Part shown: piece by piece, positions 12,791 to 44,000 of the stretch
Numbering within the stretch: position 1 is the first letter of the stretch
Layout: each line of letters begins with the position of its first letter
DNA from: Setophaga petechia
Taxonomy: Eukaryota > Chordata > Aves > Passeriformes > Parulidae
Reading direction: 5' to 3'
NCBI GenBank assembly: GCA_024362935.1
Contig: JANCRA010000019.1
Span: 13,140,501-13,204,500, forward strand
Length of the DNA: 64,000 bases
Translations under genes and position numbers: made by a program
The notes under the pieces: generated by a model
What the model saw: the letters and a program-made list of their open reading frames with translations, nothing else
Database searches by the model: none
What the model was told of the DNA's origin: nothing

Positions 12791-15394
12791 AAATATGTAT
12801 CAGAAAAAAGTGGTTCAAGATAGAAAAAAATTAAATCTAGAAATGTGAGAACTGTTAGGATATACTTTCCAATAAACTTAACATATAAGGTCAAAAATGA
12901 AGCATTTAGGTGAACTAGAGAAGGTACATAAAAGCACAGATAATTACATGTCCAGAACAATTTCTGCACAAGAAAATACTAAACAGAGAAGGAACCCTTA
13001 GGCTTGAAAAAGAGAGGTCTATAAAATCAAGCATAATATGAGAGTGATGAAGAGGGAATGATTATTCACTATTTGAGACTCACACAAGGAAATCATCAGG
13101 TTTAAAGCACAAGCCACAGGAAATATTTTTTCCAAACAAGGCATAGTTAAATTGTGTAACTTATTGAGTATTGTGGATGCCAAGTATTTAAATGGGTTCA
13201 AGAGGGATTACACAAATGCATGTAGAATACTTCTATTGGTGACTATAAAAAATTAAAAGAAAAAATAACCCTACAGTTTTGATGTACCAGATGCTTCAGA
13301 AGCCTGTGAAGTGATAACTGCCAGAAACTGGGGGGATGAAACATGAGGACATTTCTCACAGTTTTGCATCCCTTCCCTAAAGGCCCATGAGTGCCAGACA
13401 CTGGAGCACGTGGTCTTCTGGGTTTGTCCAGGATAGCAGCTCTTTGCAGAGAAGCCTTACAGCTGTGGAGACAAGAAGTCTGCCAGGCTTCCCTCTAAGA
13501 GGAACCTCCAGGGTTAATCCAGTTTCTCTGGCCTTCATACAGCTCATTCTCATGACTTCACTGACTTGTGGGGCATAGAAGGGGAAGAGGGAAGAGTGAG
13601 AGAGCAGAAGAGTGTCAAGAGAACTATGGCACCATTTGTGTTGCCTCTAGAAACTATACCATTTCCTCTACCTTCTAAAAAATTTTCCTCCAGAAAGCTT
13701 CTGAGAGTTTTCTTGACAACACAGACAGTTTACAATGTCTGAATATTTTTTTATGGCATGCAATGAACAAAATTTAAATACCAGTGCCAAGAATTAGAAC
13801 GATTTACATCATTCTCTCCAGGGTGGGGCATACTCTATTCTCTGCTCAGAGGCTCCTAATGTTCCCCATGCTGCTAAGCTGGGTTTGTCACTATAAATTA
13901 GAAGGTTTCCATTTAAAAATCTCTGAAGCTTTTGAAGCAGAGCAGGCTTGGTGGTGGGGAACAGGGGGTTTGTATTCGAGTCCTGAGGGAATCAACTGGT
14001 TCCAGCACAATCTCAGCTCCTGGCTCCTGCTGCATTCCTGCAGGTCTCAGTGCAGCCATTCATCTCCAAAGCGACAGCCAGAGTAAGAGGAGAATGCTTG
14101 ATATTGTACCTTTCAGTGTGAGCATTGCAAGTCTTTGGACCTGTTTTCAACTGCATTTCCAGAGATGTGGAACCATACAAACTGAGGTTTCACACACTGT
14201 GGAGCTCTGCCAAGCCAATGATTGGGCCAGTCAGACTCTCAACCCATGGCCATCAGTTTAATGAACTACAAAACAAAGCACATTCAGCGATCATAACATG
14301 ATTCAGATAGTTTGCCATTTCTTAACAGGGCTACCCAAATCCAGATGTTCAGGAAAATTTTGCCCAGACTCCACCAAAGTCCCAGGAAATTCCTGAAGGA
14401 GAGTCATAGTTCATATTATTTTTCCAGAGATAGATTTCCCTGTGCTGCTTTCCAGCAGAAAAAGCAATCCTATCAGGACCCAGAACAGCTAGAGCCAATG
14501 AAGGATTTTTTTTCCTTTTTTTTTTTTCTGGGCAGAGCAAGGTAAAATTACCCCAAAGACAACTACAAAAATTAATGGACGACACTGTTTTCCAATGTCA
14601 CACCAAAACACTTTTTTTCCTCTATATAAGAGGGAATGTGTTAAAGAACAAAAAACTTCCTTATTACCATAAAAAAAATCTGTAGGATGTAACTTTTAAC
14701 TTGTATTTCCTGAGAAGTTATTTTAACTATTGAAGGCCAAGTTTTCATACAGCTCCTGTAGCATCTAAAAGGAGATGTCCAAAAGCAAAGCACCCACTGA
14801 CCAAGCGCCTCCCACTGGCAGATAAAAGCTGAAATTTCAGTGCAGGAAACAATTTCATAAGCCTTTCTAACAAATAACTTCATTTTGAAAGCACTAAAAA
14901 TTGATGGAAATAGAGAGAGCAGGTTTTTCTGTATTTTCTCCCACCCCAAGTATTCAGCAAAGAAAACAGCATCTGCCACAGCATTGTGTACTTGCCTACA
15001 AAACTGATCTCAGACAGCAGAGGCAATCTGAGACTTACTTTGCACTCTCAATGCTGCTTTTCATCAAAGGTGCTGCTCTTTTGGTCTAAGATGAAAGCTT
15101 TAACACTGGATGCCTACGTTCCATTCTTTCAACCAGAAGTGAGGAAGTAGATTCTTGCCAAATTAGGACACCTTCCAAGCCCTGCACAATATAACCCAGG
15201 TTTCATTACTATGTCAAAACTACAAGGAGATTGGTCTCATTTAATTCAATGCTCTGTTTTCTGAGTTACAGCACAAATGCTTCTTCTAAAAAACAAGTAA
15301 TTTTCGCTGAAAGTGCAGCAAAAAAATGGGCCTTTGGAGACGTTCTTGCTGGCTACCCGTCACTCCCAGTCAAACGCAGCTGTCGCAGACTTTG

Positions 15395-15412
15395 GTGGCC
15401 TCTAGTGGCTGC
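15395..15412 (-). promoter_or_regulatory. candidate CTCF-type motif
   Basis: On the minus strand the stretch reads GCAGCCACTAGAGGCCAC. CCACTAGAGGCCAC is one base from the familiar CTCF core form CCACTAGAGGGCAC. It lies in a small CpG-containing segment within AT-rich DNA. A single motif match is weak evidence. Confidence 0.35.
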
Positions 15413-16710
15413 TTTGTCCACATCCCAAACTCATCACATGATTTGACTCCTAAGATTCCATCTGCTCCACCTCCCATCCGTATTTGCTGGATCACTCCAA
15501 ACCTGGCATCAGAGCGAGATGATGATATTGAGAGGTGCAGCAGGGGAAAGATAAAGTAGCAGTTGTTACAATCATCTTAGATGCCATGTACCCATCAAAA
15601 CCTGTCCTCAACATTTACAGTAGTTTTCCTGTCACCTGACAGGTATAACCAGTGGCAAGTAGCTCTGGTTCTTTTAATCATGTGGTTTCCATTGATTTTC
15701 TGACACAATTTCTTTTTAAGCCGCAGTTTAAGCTATGATGTCTAACAGCAAAGTCAAGAACAAGACGTGTCTTCATGAAAGACCAATCTTCACTTAACAG
15801 TCTTTCAATTAGTTTTAGGATTTAAAAGTTACAAATTAAGGTTTTTAAGAATGAAATATTTAGGTAGTTCAACAGTTCTTCAAAAGCAACAATCTGATGT
15901 GTCTCGAACTGAAGTGAATACAGAAACAATGGGATCTGTAGACATCCCCTCTACAATGTACTAAATCAAACCTAATGGAAAGGAACATTCAGGGTAAAAG
16001 TTTTTTAAAAGCAGTCTAACTTTCCCTAAGTTCGGTACAGTTCTCAGATCCCACCACATTGCCAAATCACCAACAGAGCAGTGTGGAGGCTCCAATTCAG
16101 ATTGGATGAAATTTTGCTCTTCTGCATCACTGAAGTCTACAAAGGCTTTAAAAATTGTTCAGCTGAAAGGAATGGACACACCAGAATAGCAAGTTCCCAG
16201 GAAGCACCAGACACAGCTGCCCAGCACAACTCTTGGTGTTCTCCAAGTTCATGGTTACTCTCTCAAGCTGAGAAGTTCTACTCAAAGGACACAAAATGCT
16301 GCACAAACATTACAGCAAACAAGACCCTCCTTCCCAAGAGGGAGGGCCAATGCAGTTTCTCAAGCAAAGGTTTGAAAATCAGTCCTGAACTCGTGATAAT
16401 TTTGTGCAAGTCCCAGCTCCAGGCAAGTTACAAGCCATTCCTCTTTAGCCTAAGCAGATTTCCTGTCTCTGGTGCTCACTGGTTCAAGTGAATATCCCCA
16501 AACAAAACACCATATTTGCCTTTGAGCAGTATCTCCCTGATGCTTCTGCACTGTAAGGCAGAAGCAATTGACATGCTTCCATTTTTGTAACAGACTATTC
16601 AAGCACAGTTTTAATTCGATACTCTTTATTATGATAGCCAGGAAAACAATAACAAGGTGATTGCTTATTACAGCTTCCAGGGACTGGGGCTCCAGACCTC
16701 CTTGTCCTGG

Positions 16711-16741
16711 GTACACACACGCGCACGCACACACACGCACG
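16711..16741. repeat. (CA)n with CG interruptions
   Basis: About 30 bp of CA dinucleotides broken by GCG/ACG steps. Confidence 0.9.
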
Positions 16742-19700
16742 AAAGACAACCCTTGCCACAAGAACTTACAATCTACATAAACAAAACAAAGATAATGATT
16801 AATTGAGAAACAAAGAGGAGGAATCACCTGCGTGAGAACATGAGTTAAGTTTTGGCTTGGTTTCTAGTCCGGAGTTCAAGAGTTGAAATTCCTACCCTGT
16901 TACAGTATTCTTATTACCATGGGCTGAATACCTATCTGTTGATTACAATGCAAGACACAGTCTTCAACATTTAAAAACAAATATAAGGAGACACAAAGCT
17001 CCAGACCATAATTTTTTTATGTGGTATACAGCAAAACTACAGTCTAGAGATTCAGAGATCTTAGGTGCCCGGTTTCCTAAATGAGAAAGGCAGTGAGAGT
17101 GAACTGCAATAAACAAAGCAAAACCATCCAGGAATATCAACTTCTGTTAAACCAGACTGACTAACATATTATTTTTTCAATTCAGTATATCAAATTACCC
17201 AATGCTCTTGTGTGTGGCATGAAGAAGTAACAACTGTGTTGTGCTGAATGATAATGCCTGACCTTTAATGTTAACCACAATAAACACAGACAAAGAATGA
17301 ATACCAAAACACTATTGAATGATAAAGCTACACTTTAGCTGCTCTGATTCTGCAAAAAGTTTCAAACACAAAAAGAAGAAAAAGGAGTTGTCATTTCTGG
17401 CACTCACATCATAGACATGCCATCCTTGAGCTGGATAAAACTAAAGTATCTGCAGAAACCGAAAATAAAAGTGACAGGACACATAGAAAGAGATCAAGAG
17501 CAAGTGCATTGGATTCAAAACTAGGCCGTACGCTTTTTTTTTAAATCAGAAATAAAAGTTGCTGCCTTTTGAATTGGCAACATCAAAAGAGCTTCTCTAA
17601 AAGGCAGAAAGCAGTCAGCCTACTGCTACTGCAGCCCAGCACTCCTCACGCATTGCTCACCAAAGGGAACGGACAGGGGCAGATGCCAACAGCAGTCCCA
17701 TTTCACTCACAACAGCACTTGCTATGTGGATGTGAGCTATATCCAAGTTGCATTGCAATTTATTCATCCTAAAGCATTTCAGTTCCCATTAAGGAGGTTC
17801 TGATGACACTCAACATACTGATGTGCATGTTTCTTTTGCATGTCCGATCCAGAAACACACCAGCACTGATCCTATTTTAGCTCTGAAGAGCAAAATTCCT
17901 TATTGTGTACAGATCTAGGGTTATCAGATGCAAAACTGAGTAGTTCAGGGAGCAGTGTGAAGAGGGGGTACTCACCAGACATCCACCACAACAACTTACA
18001 GTATATAAAACAACCCCACCGACAAACCTACAAGCATGGGCTAATCCAGTGCTCTAAAGATAATCCACAGCTCGCAATGTAAGAAATTCAAATATGATGA
18101 ACAGATGATAACTGACGTCAGTCCTTTCAAGTCTTTTTCTTTTTAAAGGATTTTCTAAATATTCCCCAAGCTTTCATTTTGTAGGACATTCTTATACCCT
18201 GCACCAGAAATAACCTAAATATTTGTATAACAAGATTCAGGCATTAAACCACAGCCCCCCCTCCAGATACCATCTCTGTACGCAGGCTCCCACCGGCCTG
18301 TAAATGTTACAAACATCACCACTGTCTCTACTTTGTGTTCAAGTCCCTTCAATACTGACATTTTCCAGACAGAACAATTAGGACAGCGATGATCACCACT
18401 GCACAGGGAGCCTATTGAAACTGCCAATCTCCAACATTTACAACACTGGCCCAAAGGGCTGAGTCACAAATGGAACCAAACCCAAGTATGACCTAGAAAT
18501 CAGCTGGTGAACTTCCTGAAAACAGGAAAACAAATTAAGAGAAACCAAACAATCCTCCCCCCCTCCATGTACCAAGACTCGCATACAGTGCAATTCTTGC
18601 GAAGCTCTCTGGAAGACCTCCTCCAGTACATAAAGGGTTGATTTAGGAAAAAAAAAATCTCACATCAAAAAAGAAAAAAACCCCATAATTTCCTGGCTGT
18701 TAAGGAAAGTAATGTTGTTTGTTTGATCCAGGAAAATCTACAATTTCAAAATCCCTATTTCTATTCTGGCAGTATCCTCTTGCCCTGCTTGGAAACCCTG
18801 ATGACAGATAAAAGGTATCTCAATACAGTAAACCACAATGAGTATCTCCCCTTCCCCTACAAGATCTGAAAAAAATCCATTAATGCTTCATGGATTTGGC
18901 ATGTAGGAACTACCAGAGACCAGGTCCCTTCTGGTTCTGGTGACTGAAAGCCTTTAAAGATCTCCCACACTGTAATCTAGTGTGATTTTAAGCAACATGC
19001 TGTTGAAAGGGGCAGCTGCTTTAGAACCTGATTGATCTTTCCCCTGGAATTCGTCTTCTTGCTTATACGTAATTACTTGTAAAACTCTGGGGTTACTATC
19101 AGGCAACTAACCCAATGGAAAAAACCCAAACATGGTTGTTTTCAGGTGCACCAGCTCCCTGGTCTAGCTCACCATGCAACCAGAAAGGCTTGTGCTAGCT
19201 AAGGCAAGGGAAAGAACAACAATTCTGACAGCAACCTACATTACTTTCAGGCTAGCATGGTTACGAAATCCTCCCTTCCCTTTCATATCAAGTTTTGCCC
19301 CCAACAAAATCAACTCAGGTGCAGTCAGTCAGAAATCTTCAAAGAACAAAGGACTGCAGATGTGTATTGACCCTTTTTACATTAGTCCAATTACCTACAC
19401 CCAAGGACCACACTGCTTTTTATGACTCTGGGTACTATAACTCCATAAACATAACTAGAATTTTCAAAGAAAAAGAGTATTTAGAAAAAATACCAATTGC
19501 TTACAAATAACTGCTGATTTTCTAAATGCATTATCCCAACATACATAATTTACCTTCAGCATAACTAAACTTAGAAGAAATAGCCTATGCTTTTTCTCTG
19601 CTCAGCAAATTCCTTCACTATTCCTAAGTTTGGGCATGGGATCACCAGAAAAACAGTATTTCCAAAGAGTATTTTCACATTCATGAATGATTCACAGAGG

Positions 19701-21359
19701 AGAAATCAGTCTTTGCAACCAGTCAAGGAGAAAGTGCCCAGATGAAAACTAAAACTCTGAAAATTAATTTCAGCTGCTTTGCATTCCTTGTTTGTACTTT
19801 GAAATTAAATATAACCACTTTAAAAGTAAAATACTGGTTTGGAGAGAATATTCTGGCACATGAAACACACACATTTGGGGCTCAAAAAAGGCTTGAAATC
19901 ATCTGTTGTTAGATCTGGAAAAGTTTTGACAAGATGGGGCAAAGAGAAGGAGGTTTAAGAAAAAAAACCAAACCAAACAAACACTATCCACTGTCTGTGT
20001 AATTGTTCAATTCAAATCCATCTAAATGGACAAAGCTTTCTCTTTGTGGGACCTGGTAATTGATGAGGATAAATTAACTACTGCCTATTTTATTTGGCGT
20101 AGGATATAATAATGAACTCCTCAGTCATTTCCATTTCTAATTTTCTTGATGCCATAATTAAGAAAACATGATTAGACAACTAATATTCTTCCATCTTACT
20201 GAAACCCAGATTACAAGCAAAGAGCCAAAACTGCAATAACATTTGAAAATCAATTTTAAGCAATTCAAAAGAAGTTATCCAGCCAAACAATACTCTAATG
20301 CTAAAACAAATAATATCAAATTAGAAATCTCAATATCTTCTAAGTTCGAGTGTTTCTATCCCAAGGCAGATAATTAAACATTACTGGTCTTGCCTCATCA
20401 AACATGATAAATATGTATTTTTAGTTATGAGAGAAGAGACAGAAAATACTGGCTTCCAATACTCTAAGCAATTTCTAGAACACCTGTTGTTACTTTCTAT
20501 TACTTGGCAGATACCAACAACTCCTATAAGGCAATGATGAATATTAAGCCATTGTGGAAACAAAAGTGCTTTTGTAAATGTCCAAAGGACAAGAAAGTCC
20601 GTCCATAAGGCCAAAAGGAGACAAAAAGCAACGTCAGTATTAACAGTCAAGAATACTTCTGAAGTTTTTGGAAATTAACCTGAAGTTTACATTTCAAGAC
20701 TACTGTGTCAAAGAATGAGGTTAACAAGAAATAGTTTGCCTTAGGGAAACAACTATTACAACCCTCAGACTCCTATAAGTCTTGAAGATCTCAAGAAGTA
20801 CCTTAAATAACTGCTTCATAATTTGTTCCTCCACCCTTTATGATTCTTCCAGCCCCAGAACAACCAGATATCAAAAGCAAACTGATTTAGAGTCCAAGCA
20901 CCAAACTAGACACTTAAAATTTACCCCCTTTGGCTTAAGGTACAAGTTGAGAGCAAGGCACACAGAATCTTTGAAGGTTCTTCTGGGAACATCAGACACA
21001 AAACATGATTTTGAACAACAAGTATATAATGTACACGAGTCTCAAAATTTCCGAGTTCCAGTTTTCCAGTTTTGTGGTCAGGTTGGACAGATTCACAGTT
21101 CTACATGGGATGTCCCAGGACATGGGATACCTACTTCTACTGAAGCAGACTGGGCATACTTAGAGGGCACCCTTCCCTGGAGCTCTCAAGCCAAGCAAGT
21201 ACAAGTCTGCCAAGTCCACTTCAGGAGCTGTGAACCAAATACCTGGGAATTGTATCTGTAATCAGCTGAAACATGCATAAATTATACTGTAATAACTCTA
21301 AACAGCACTAAACAACTGAAGAATGGATAGTTGCTTGTAGTGAGGATTTTGTACTAGAA

Positions 21360-22773
21360 TGTTTATTCTGAATAGTAAGCAATTGAACTGTAAAAATACA
21401 GAATGAGAATGCAGATTTATCATTTTGTTGGGTATAGACTCAATTATAATAACAGTTTTTAATTAAAATTATTTTATTGGTCAGCTTGATTGCTCATAAT
21501 TACTCCTTAGTCAATACGCAGTTCAATACTTGGGTTAACTTGATAGACTAATTTAGCAACTTCTTAGGACTGCAATAAATGTCTCACTCATTCTCAAGTG
21601 AAACAGGCTGAATCGCACCCATTACAAAAGTGTACAGAGGAAACATTATCTGCATAATAAACTGGAAAACTAACTGGACAAGGTTTCACATTGAATACAA
21701 TTATGAAAGATAATGGAAAAATTCTTAAATTTAGATTTTTCCAGTTGCAGCAGAGGTCACAATAAATCAGTTTTAAGAAGCTGTAGCTTTTAAATATTTT
21801 TTCATAAAAATATATATAGGAGAAATCAAACTATTTCCTAACAGAGGTGAAACAAAGCAAAGCAGTTAGAATAAAGGAATGTTTCTCATCACTTGATCCA
21901 TTTATCTAATTCCCTCTTCATGGAGCATTGATTGCCTCCCAAAACAAACACAGTATATTGCAATAACCTCCACCCGTAAAATCAGACAGACAAGTTTTCA
22001 AAGAAGGTCCAATGCACACCAATTCTCCAAGATACATACACCTCAAAAGCACAGACAGAAGTGGACAGTGCTACTCAAATCAACCCTTTCTATGACCATA
22101 CACACTCCCTTCTAATTTTCAGGAGCTAAAAGCTATATCTCAAAAAGGTGTTGTGTTCCTTTTAAGAGATTTCTAACCAACAAACAATAAGACTCTGCAA
22201 CGTTTCCAATTAGTTCAGTTTTGTTTTAATGACATGGGGCAATTCTTAGAGCAGACATTGTGCAGCTATAGTAACTACTAAATAAAGAAGTCTATTGGTG
22301 TGGTCTTGGAATCCCAAATTGAAATGTAAATTTGAGTCAAGGTAATTAGCTGAAAACCCAGAGTATCTGAATATGCATACAATGTTTTTACTTCAATTTT
22401 GCAACACTTTTTGAGGAACTTGGAAAAAGTGAAGTTGGTAGAACAGTATCACCAAGATTACAAAAACTGGAAGGAAATAATACACTGCAACAGTGATCCT
22501 CATTAAGTAAGTTATTTCATCACAGTAAATATTTAAAAAATCATCAATGTGTTTTAAAAAGTGTTGAATCCTCCCCCCAAGTATTTGAAGAGAGATAAAC
22601 TTTTTCCTTAGTCAAAATGGTTTTTTAAAAAAAGCTTCTCAAAACAACAGCAATAATCAAAAAACATGAATTGTATTTTCTTTAATCCATAATATCTCTA
22701 GTGCTGAAGGGCCATCCATGTAAAAAGCAGATTCTTTGGGGACATTAGTCAATTAACTTAATAAAACCCAGTT
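21360..22773 (-). other. TRAM1: probable TRAM1 3' UTR
   Basis: AT-rich sequence directly after the TRAM1 stop codon. Minus-strand AATAAA hexamers lie at 21473-21478 and 21362-21367. An ATTAAA-like variant lies nearer the stop, around 22680. The true cleavage site cannot be read from sequence alone, and more distal ends are possible because AATAAA-type hexamers recur further left. Confidence 0.4.
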
Positions 22774-40859
<18,086 letters not shown>

Positions 40860-40879
<20 letters not shown>

Positions 40880-40969
40880 TTTATTTTACATATAGTTGCA
40901 GCTCATTGTTATGATTTTTCATACAGTAACCATGCAGATTAAATATATTCCTGGGCAATCTTGCCTAAC
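40860..40969 (-). terminator. LACTB2: probable LACTB2 3' UTR and proximal poly(A) signal
   Basis: A minus-strand AATAAA hexamer at 40880-40885 lies 85 nt after the stop codon, so a very short 3' UTR is possible. Further hexamers downstream could give longer forms. Confidence 0.45.
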
Positions 40970-41013
40970 TTATAAATTGTTTTTCCATCTGAAGCTGGGA
41001 GTTTCATCACGTA
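40970..41013 (-). CDS. LACTB2: LACTB2 coding exon 7 (last)
   Basis: A 44-nt terminal coding exon for [14 protein letters not shown] and a TAA stop at 40970-40972. The acceptor is CTTAACAG. The FRWKxNL ending corresponds to KKWKAHL in human LACTB2, which supports this short exon. Confidence 0.9.
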
Positions 41014-44000
41014 CTGTTAAGAAAAAGAAACCAAATTAGTTACAAAGCAATACTTAGATTTTATTTATAAACATTAAATTATCCCAAATTTAACCTGTAC
41101 ATGAATATGTATGTCTACACATGACATTTATTATTAAAACTAATGAAATACTGTCTTTCATGCCAGTGTTCAGTTTGAATTGAAGGTGATGAACATTAAC
41201 TATTTCACAATGTAATCAAGTAGCATAAAGAGTGATTAATAAAAAGGTCTTAATAATCCTCTAGTTATTTAAAGTTTGGTATATTAAACTTTCTAGGTAT
41301 TCAGAAATCTGAGCTAGTAGAGCTCTTGTTGCATTTTCTGAAATTTACAACCTTTAGATGGAAAAAAATCTGTGCTCTTAAATTAAGAATAGATAAATTA
41401 TTTTTATCTCTTCATCAGCTATGAAGTGAAACAATGACCAAATTATTTATATCCAACCAGGGGATAAAGCTTACACGTGTGCATTGTGTCACACTCCTGC
41501 TTACAAGACATTATTTTTGTTTTAAGTAAGAAGAGCAACATTTTTGTTTGAATTAAGACGCAGTGTCACTCCCAATTGCAGTTATAAAAGTTATGTACCC
41601 ACAAAATCCGCAATCCCTAGTACTGAGTGGGTAATTAATGACTGCAGCAGGCAGCATATGGCCATCATTTACAGTGAGTAACTCACTTGTAAGGTTATAA
41701 TATGCCTGTCACATCCATTATTGATACCGACAAGATGTTCCTTTGGAAAAACAATTGGAGAAAATTAAGCAAGACAGTGTTATGTCTACAGCTCAAGTCC
41801 TCCGTAATGAGAACAAAACTTGAGATGCTGCAAGGTCTTGGAATATGTGGAAAGGGGATCAAAGGATATTAAAATCAAAAAAGCAAGTACCATGAGTACA
41901 CAAGCATTTGTATGCTACATGCTCAGAATCAACAGAATCAGTCTTCCTTAACAGATGCCCTTAATTTGAACTGAAAAATGGGTAAAGGTCACGTGATGTT
42001 AAGCATTTACCATAGGTCTGGGTCTAAGCTTGTGTTTAAAAATTGAGCAACCCCAAGTGTTCTGATGAGATTGATTCTCACTTTCTCTGTGCCCCAAAAT
42101 CCAAGTTTAAAAAACAAAACAAATGTCAAAGAGCACATCTCCTGCTTCTAGGAAAGCAAGACACATTTGAGTCAAGGGCCTCCAAGTGGAGTAGGGGAGT
42201 CCCAATAATTATTCTGACTAGCATCTCCTCTAGTTATTTAAGCTTTCTAATAATTTCAAGTAGTGGATACTTTGTGAACAGATGCATGACTATATCTGCT
42301 CTCTCTTCAAAACTAAAATGTGATTTCTGAGAAAAACTGAGTTATTTTTGTTTGGTAAACATGAAAAGAGTGGTTTTGAGAAAACAAACCCTTAAGTCAG
42401 TAGCTCACTCAACCAAATTATTTCCTGGGCATTCAAAATGAAGACAAAGACACTCTGGTAGGGAAGACTACCTTTAAAGAAAAAGTTAATTTATCCACTA
42501 TTTGATCTCAACAGAAAATGCTGTTGCTTGAACTACTTTGAGAGTGAAAAGAAGGGATAAACAGCCAACAGCACCTCATGCCCTTGATGAATCTGGTGGC
42601 ACAAAACGGGAGAAATGTACAGATCAATGATGTATGTTAATAACCAAGAATTGAGACAACATTTAAAAGCTGGTGCAGTAAGTACCATGCTGGTAAAGTT
42701 TCTATGGCATTCTGCACAAAATAAGCTCAAAGAGAACATTTTCTGAACTTCAGTGATGACTGTATTCACTTAACTCTACTCTATTTTCCTTGAATAAAAA
42801 GCAGGTTGTTATTATGATTACAAAAATTCAGTCTCAATTGTTCAGTTAGTACCTAGTAGATATTCTATCAGTAAGATAAACAGAGGGTCTAAGCTGAAAA
42901 AAATACACTAATTTCATGTTGTTATTCAGGTTGGTAAATGGTGAAAATCTGCATCAGCTGTAAATTCATGTAATTATTTACTTATAAATAGACAGTCCTG
43001 AGTGCAGTTATGTATTGTACAGGAAGAAATATTTTCCTAAGCTTTGGCTGAGTAACGTTTCCATATGCACATGCCATCACAGAAACAATACTTCACCTTG
43101 TTCACTAAGAGTAAAGGCACAATGTAAAAGCACTAAATACAGCAGCTCTACTTAGGTACTGCACTAATCAGTAATTGCAAAAATTTAGACTGAATGATTT
43201 TAATCATCTCTGTAGCACATACACACAAAAATATGCAAAATATTCAGCACAGGCAGAAACTTAAATGTAAACCCATAAAATGCTACATTCATGCATATTT
43301 AGGTATGAATTGCAGAAAATACAAGAAGGTATTAATGCTAGCATTAGGAATGTATTCTATGGTATGTTTAAAATAAAAATTTAAAGGTATATGCATTGCA
43401 GTAATCTGAGCTCTAAACACTCAAATACTTAGTTGAATATTTTCTAAAAGTTTGTTAACACTGCACAACCATTCTGTGCATCACTCTACTTCAATTTGTC
43501 TAATGGACAGCTGCTGCAAAAATTGCACTTTTCCCCTAAAAAATAACATACTAAAATAACATGAGAAATAGTGCATAGAACATCAAAATAAAAATGACCC
43601 TCCTTCCACAACTTACACACTTTCCCTTCTTTTTCCAGCTTCTTCAAGTGGACTAGGAGGTTATGTTCTGCTGCTGGAAGTAAATTTTCAGGGATTTCCT
43701 AATGGGAACAAAAAATACACTTTTTTTTTTTTGTTTGTTTAAATATCCATCAACTATTTTTTCAATATATGGAACAATTGGTTTATTACCACAGATTCTC
43801 CTCTTCTGAATCAGTATGGGAACATTCAGTTAGTTATGTAACAACAGGAAACTAAGATGAGTAAATCAATTTTACACCAGTTAAATGGGCAATCTAACAA
43901 GACTTTTTTGTTTACTTTGCTCGATTTTTTGCATTATACATTTGTGTGATGAAAACTTTGGCCAGCACTCCTCTTCTGAGCTTGGTTTGCCCTGCTTGTT

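Larger units (their letters stand above)
12791..21359. other. no gene recognised; intergenic or distal TRAM1 3' flank
   Basis: AT-rich DNA without a recognisable exon. It holds a CA/CG-type dinucleotide repeat at 16711-16741 and a CTCF-like motif at 15395-15412. The 480-nt open frame at 20782-21261 contains no ATG. Any extended TRAM1 3' UTR would fall in the right part. Confidence 0.65.

Noticed and set aside
20782..21261. 159-codon plus-strand open frame
   Set aside because: It contains no ATG at all and no known domain. It lies next to the likely end of the TRAM1 transcript on the other strand.
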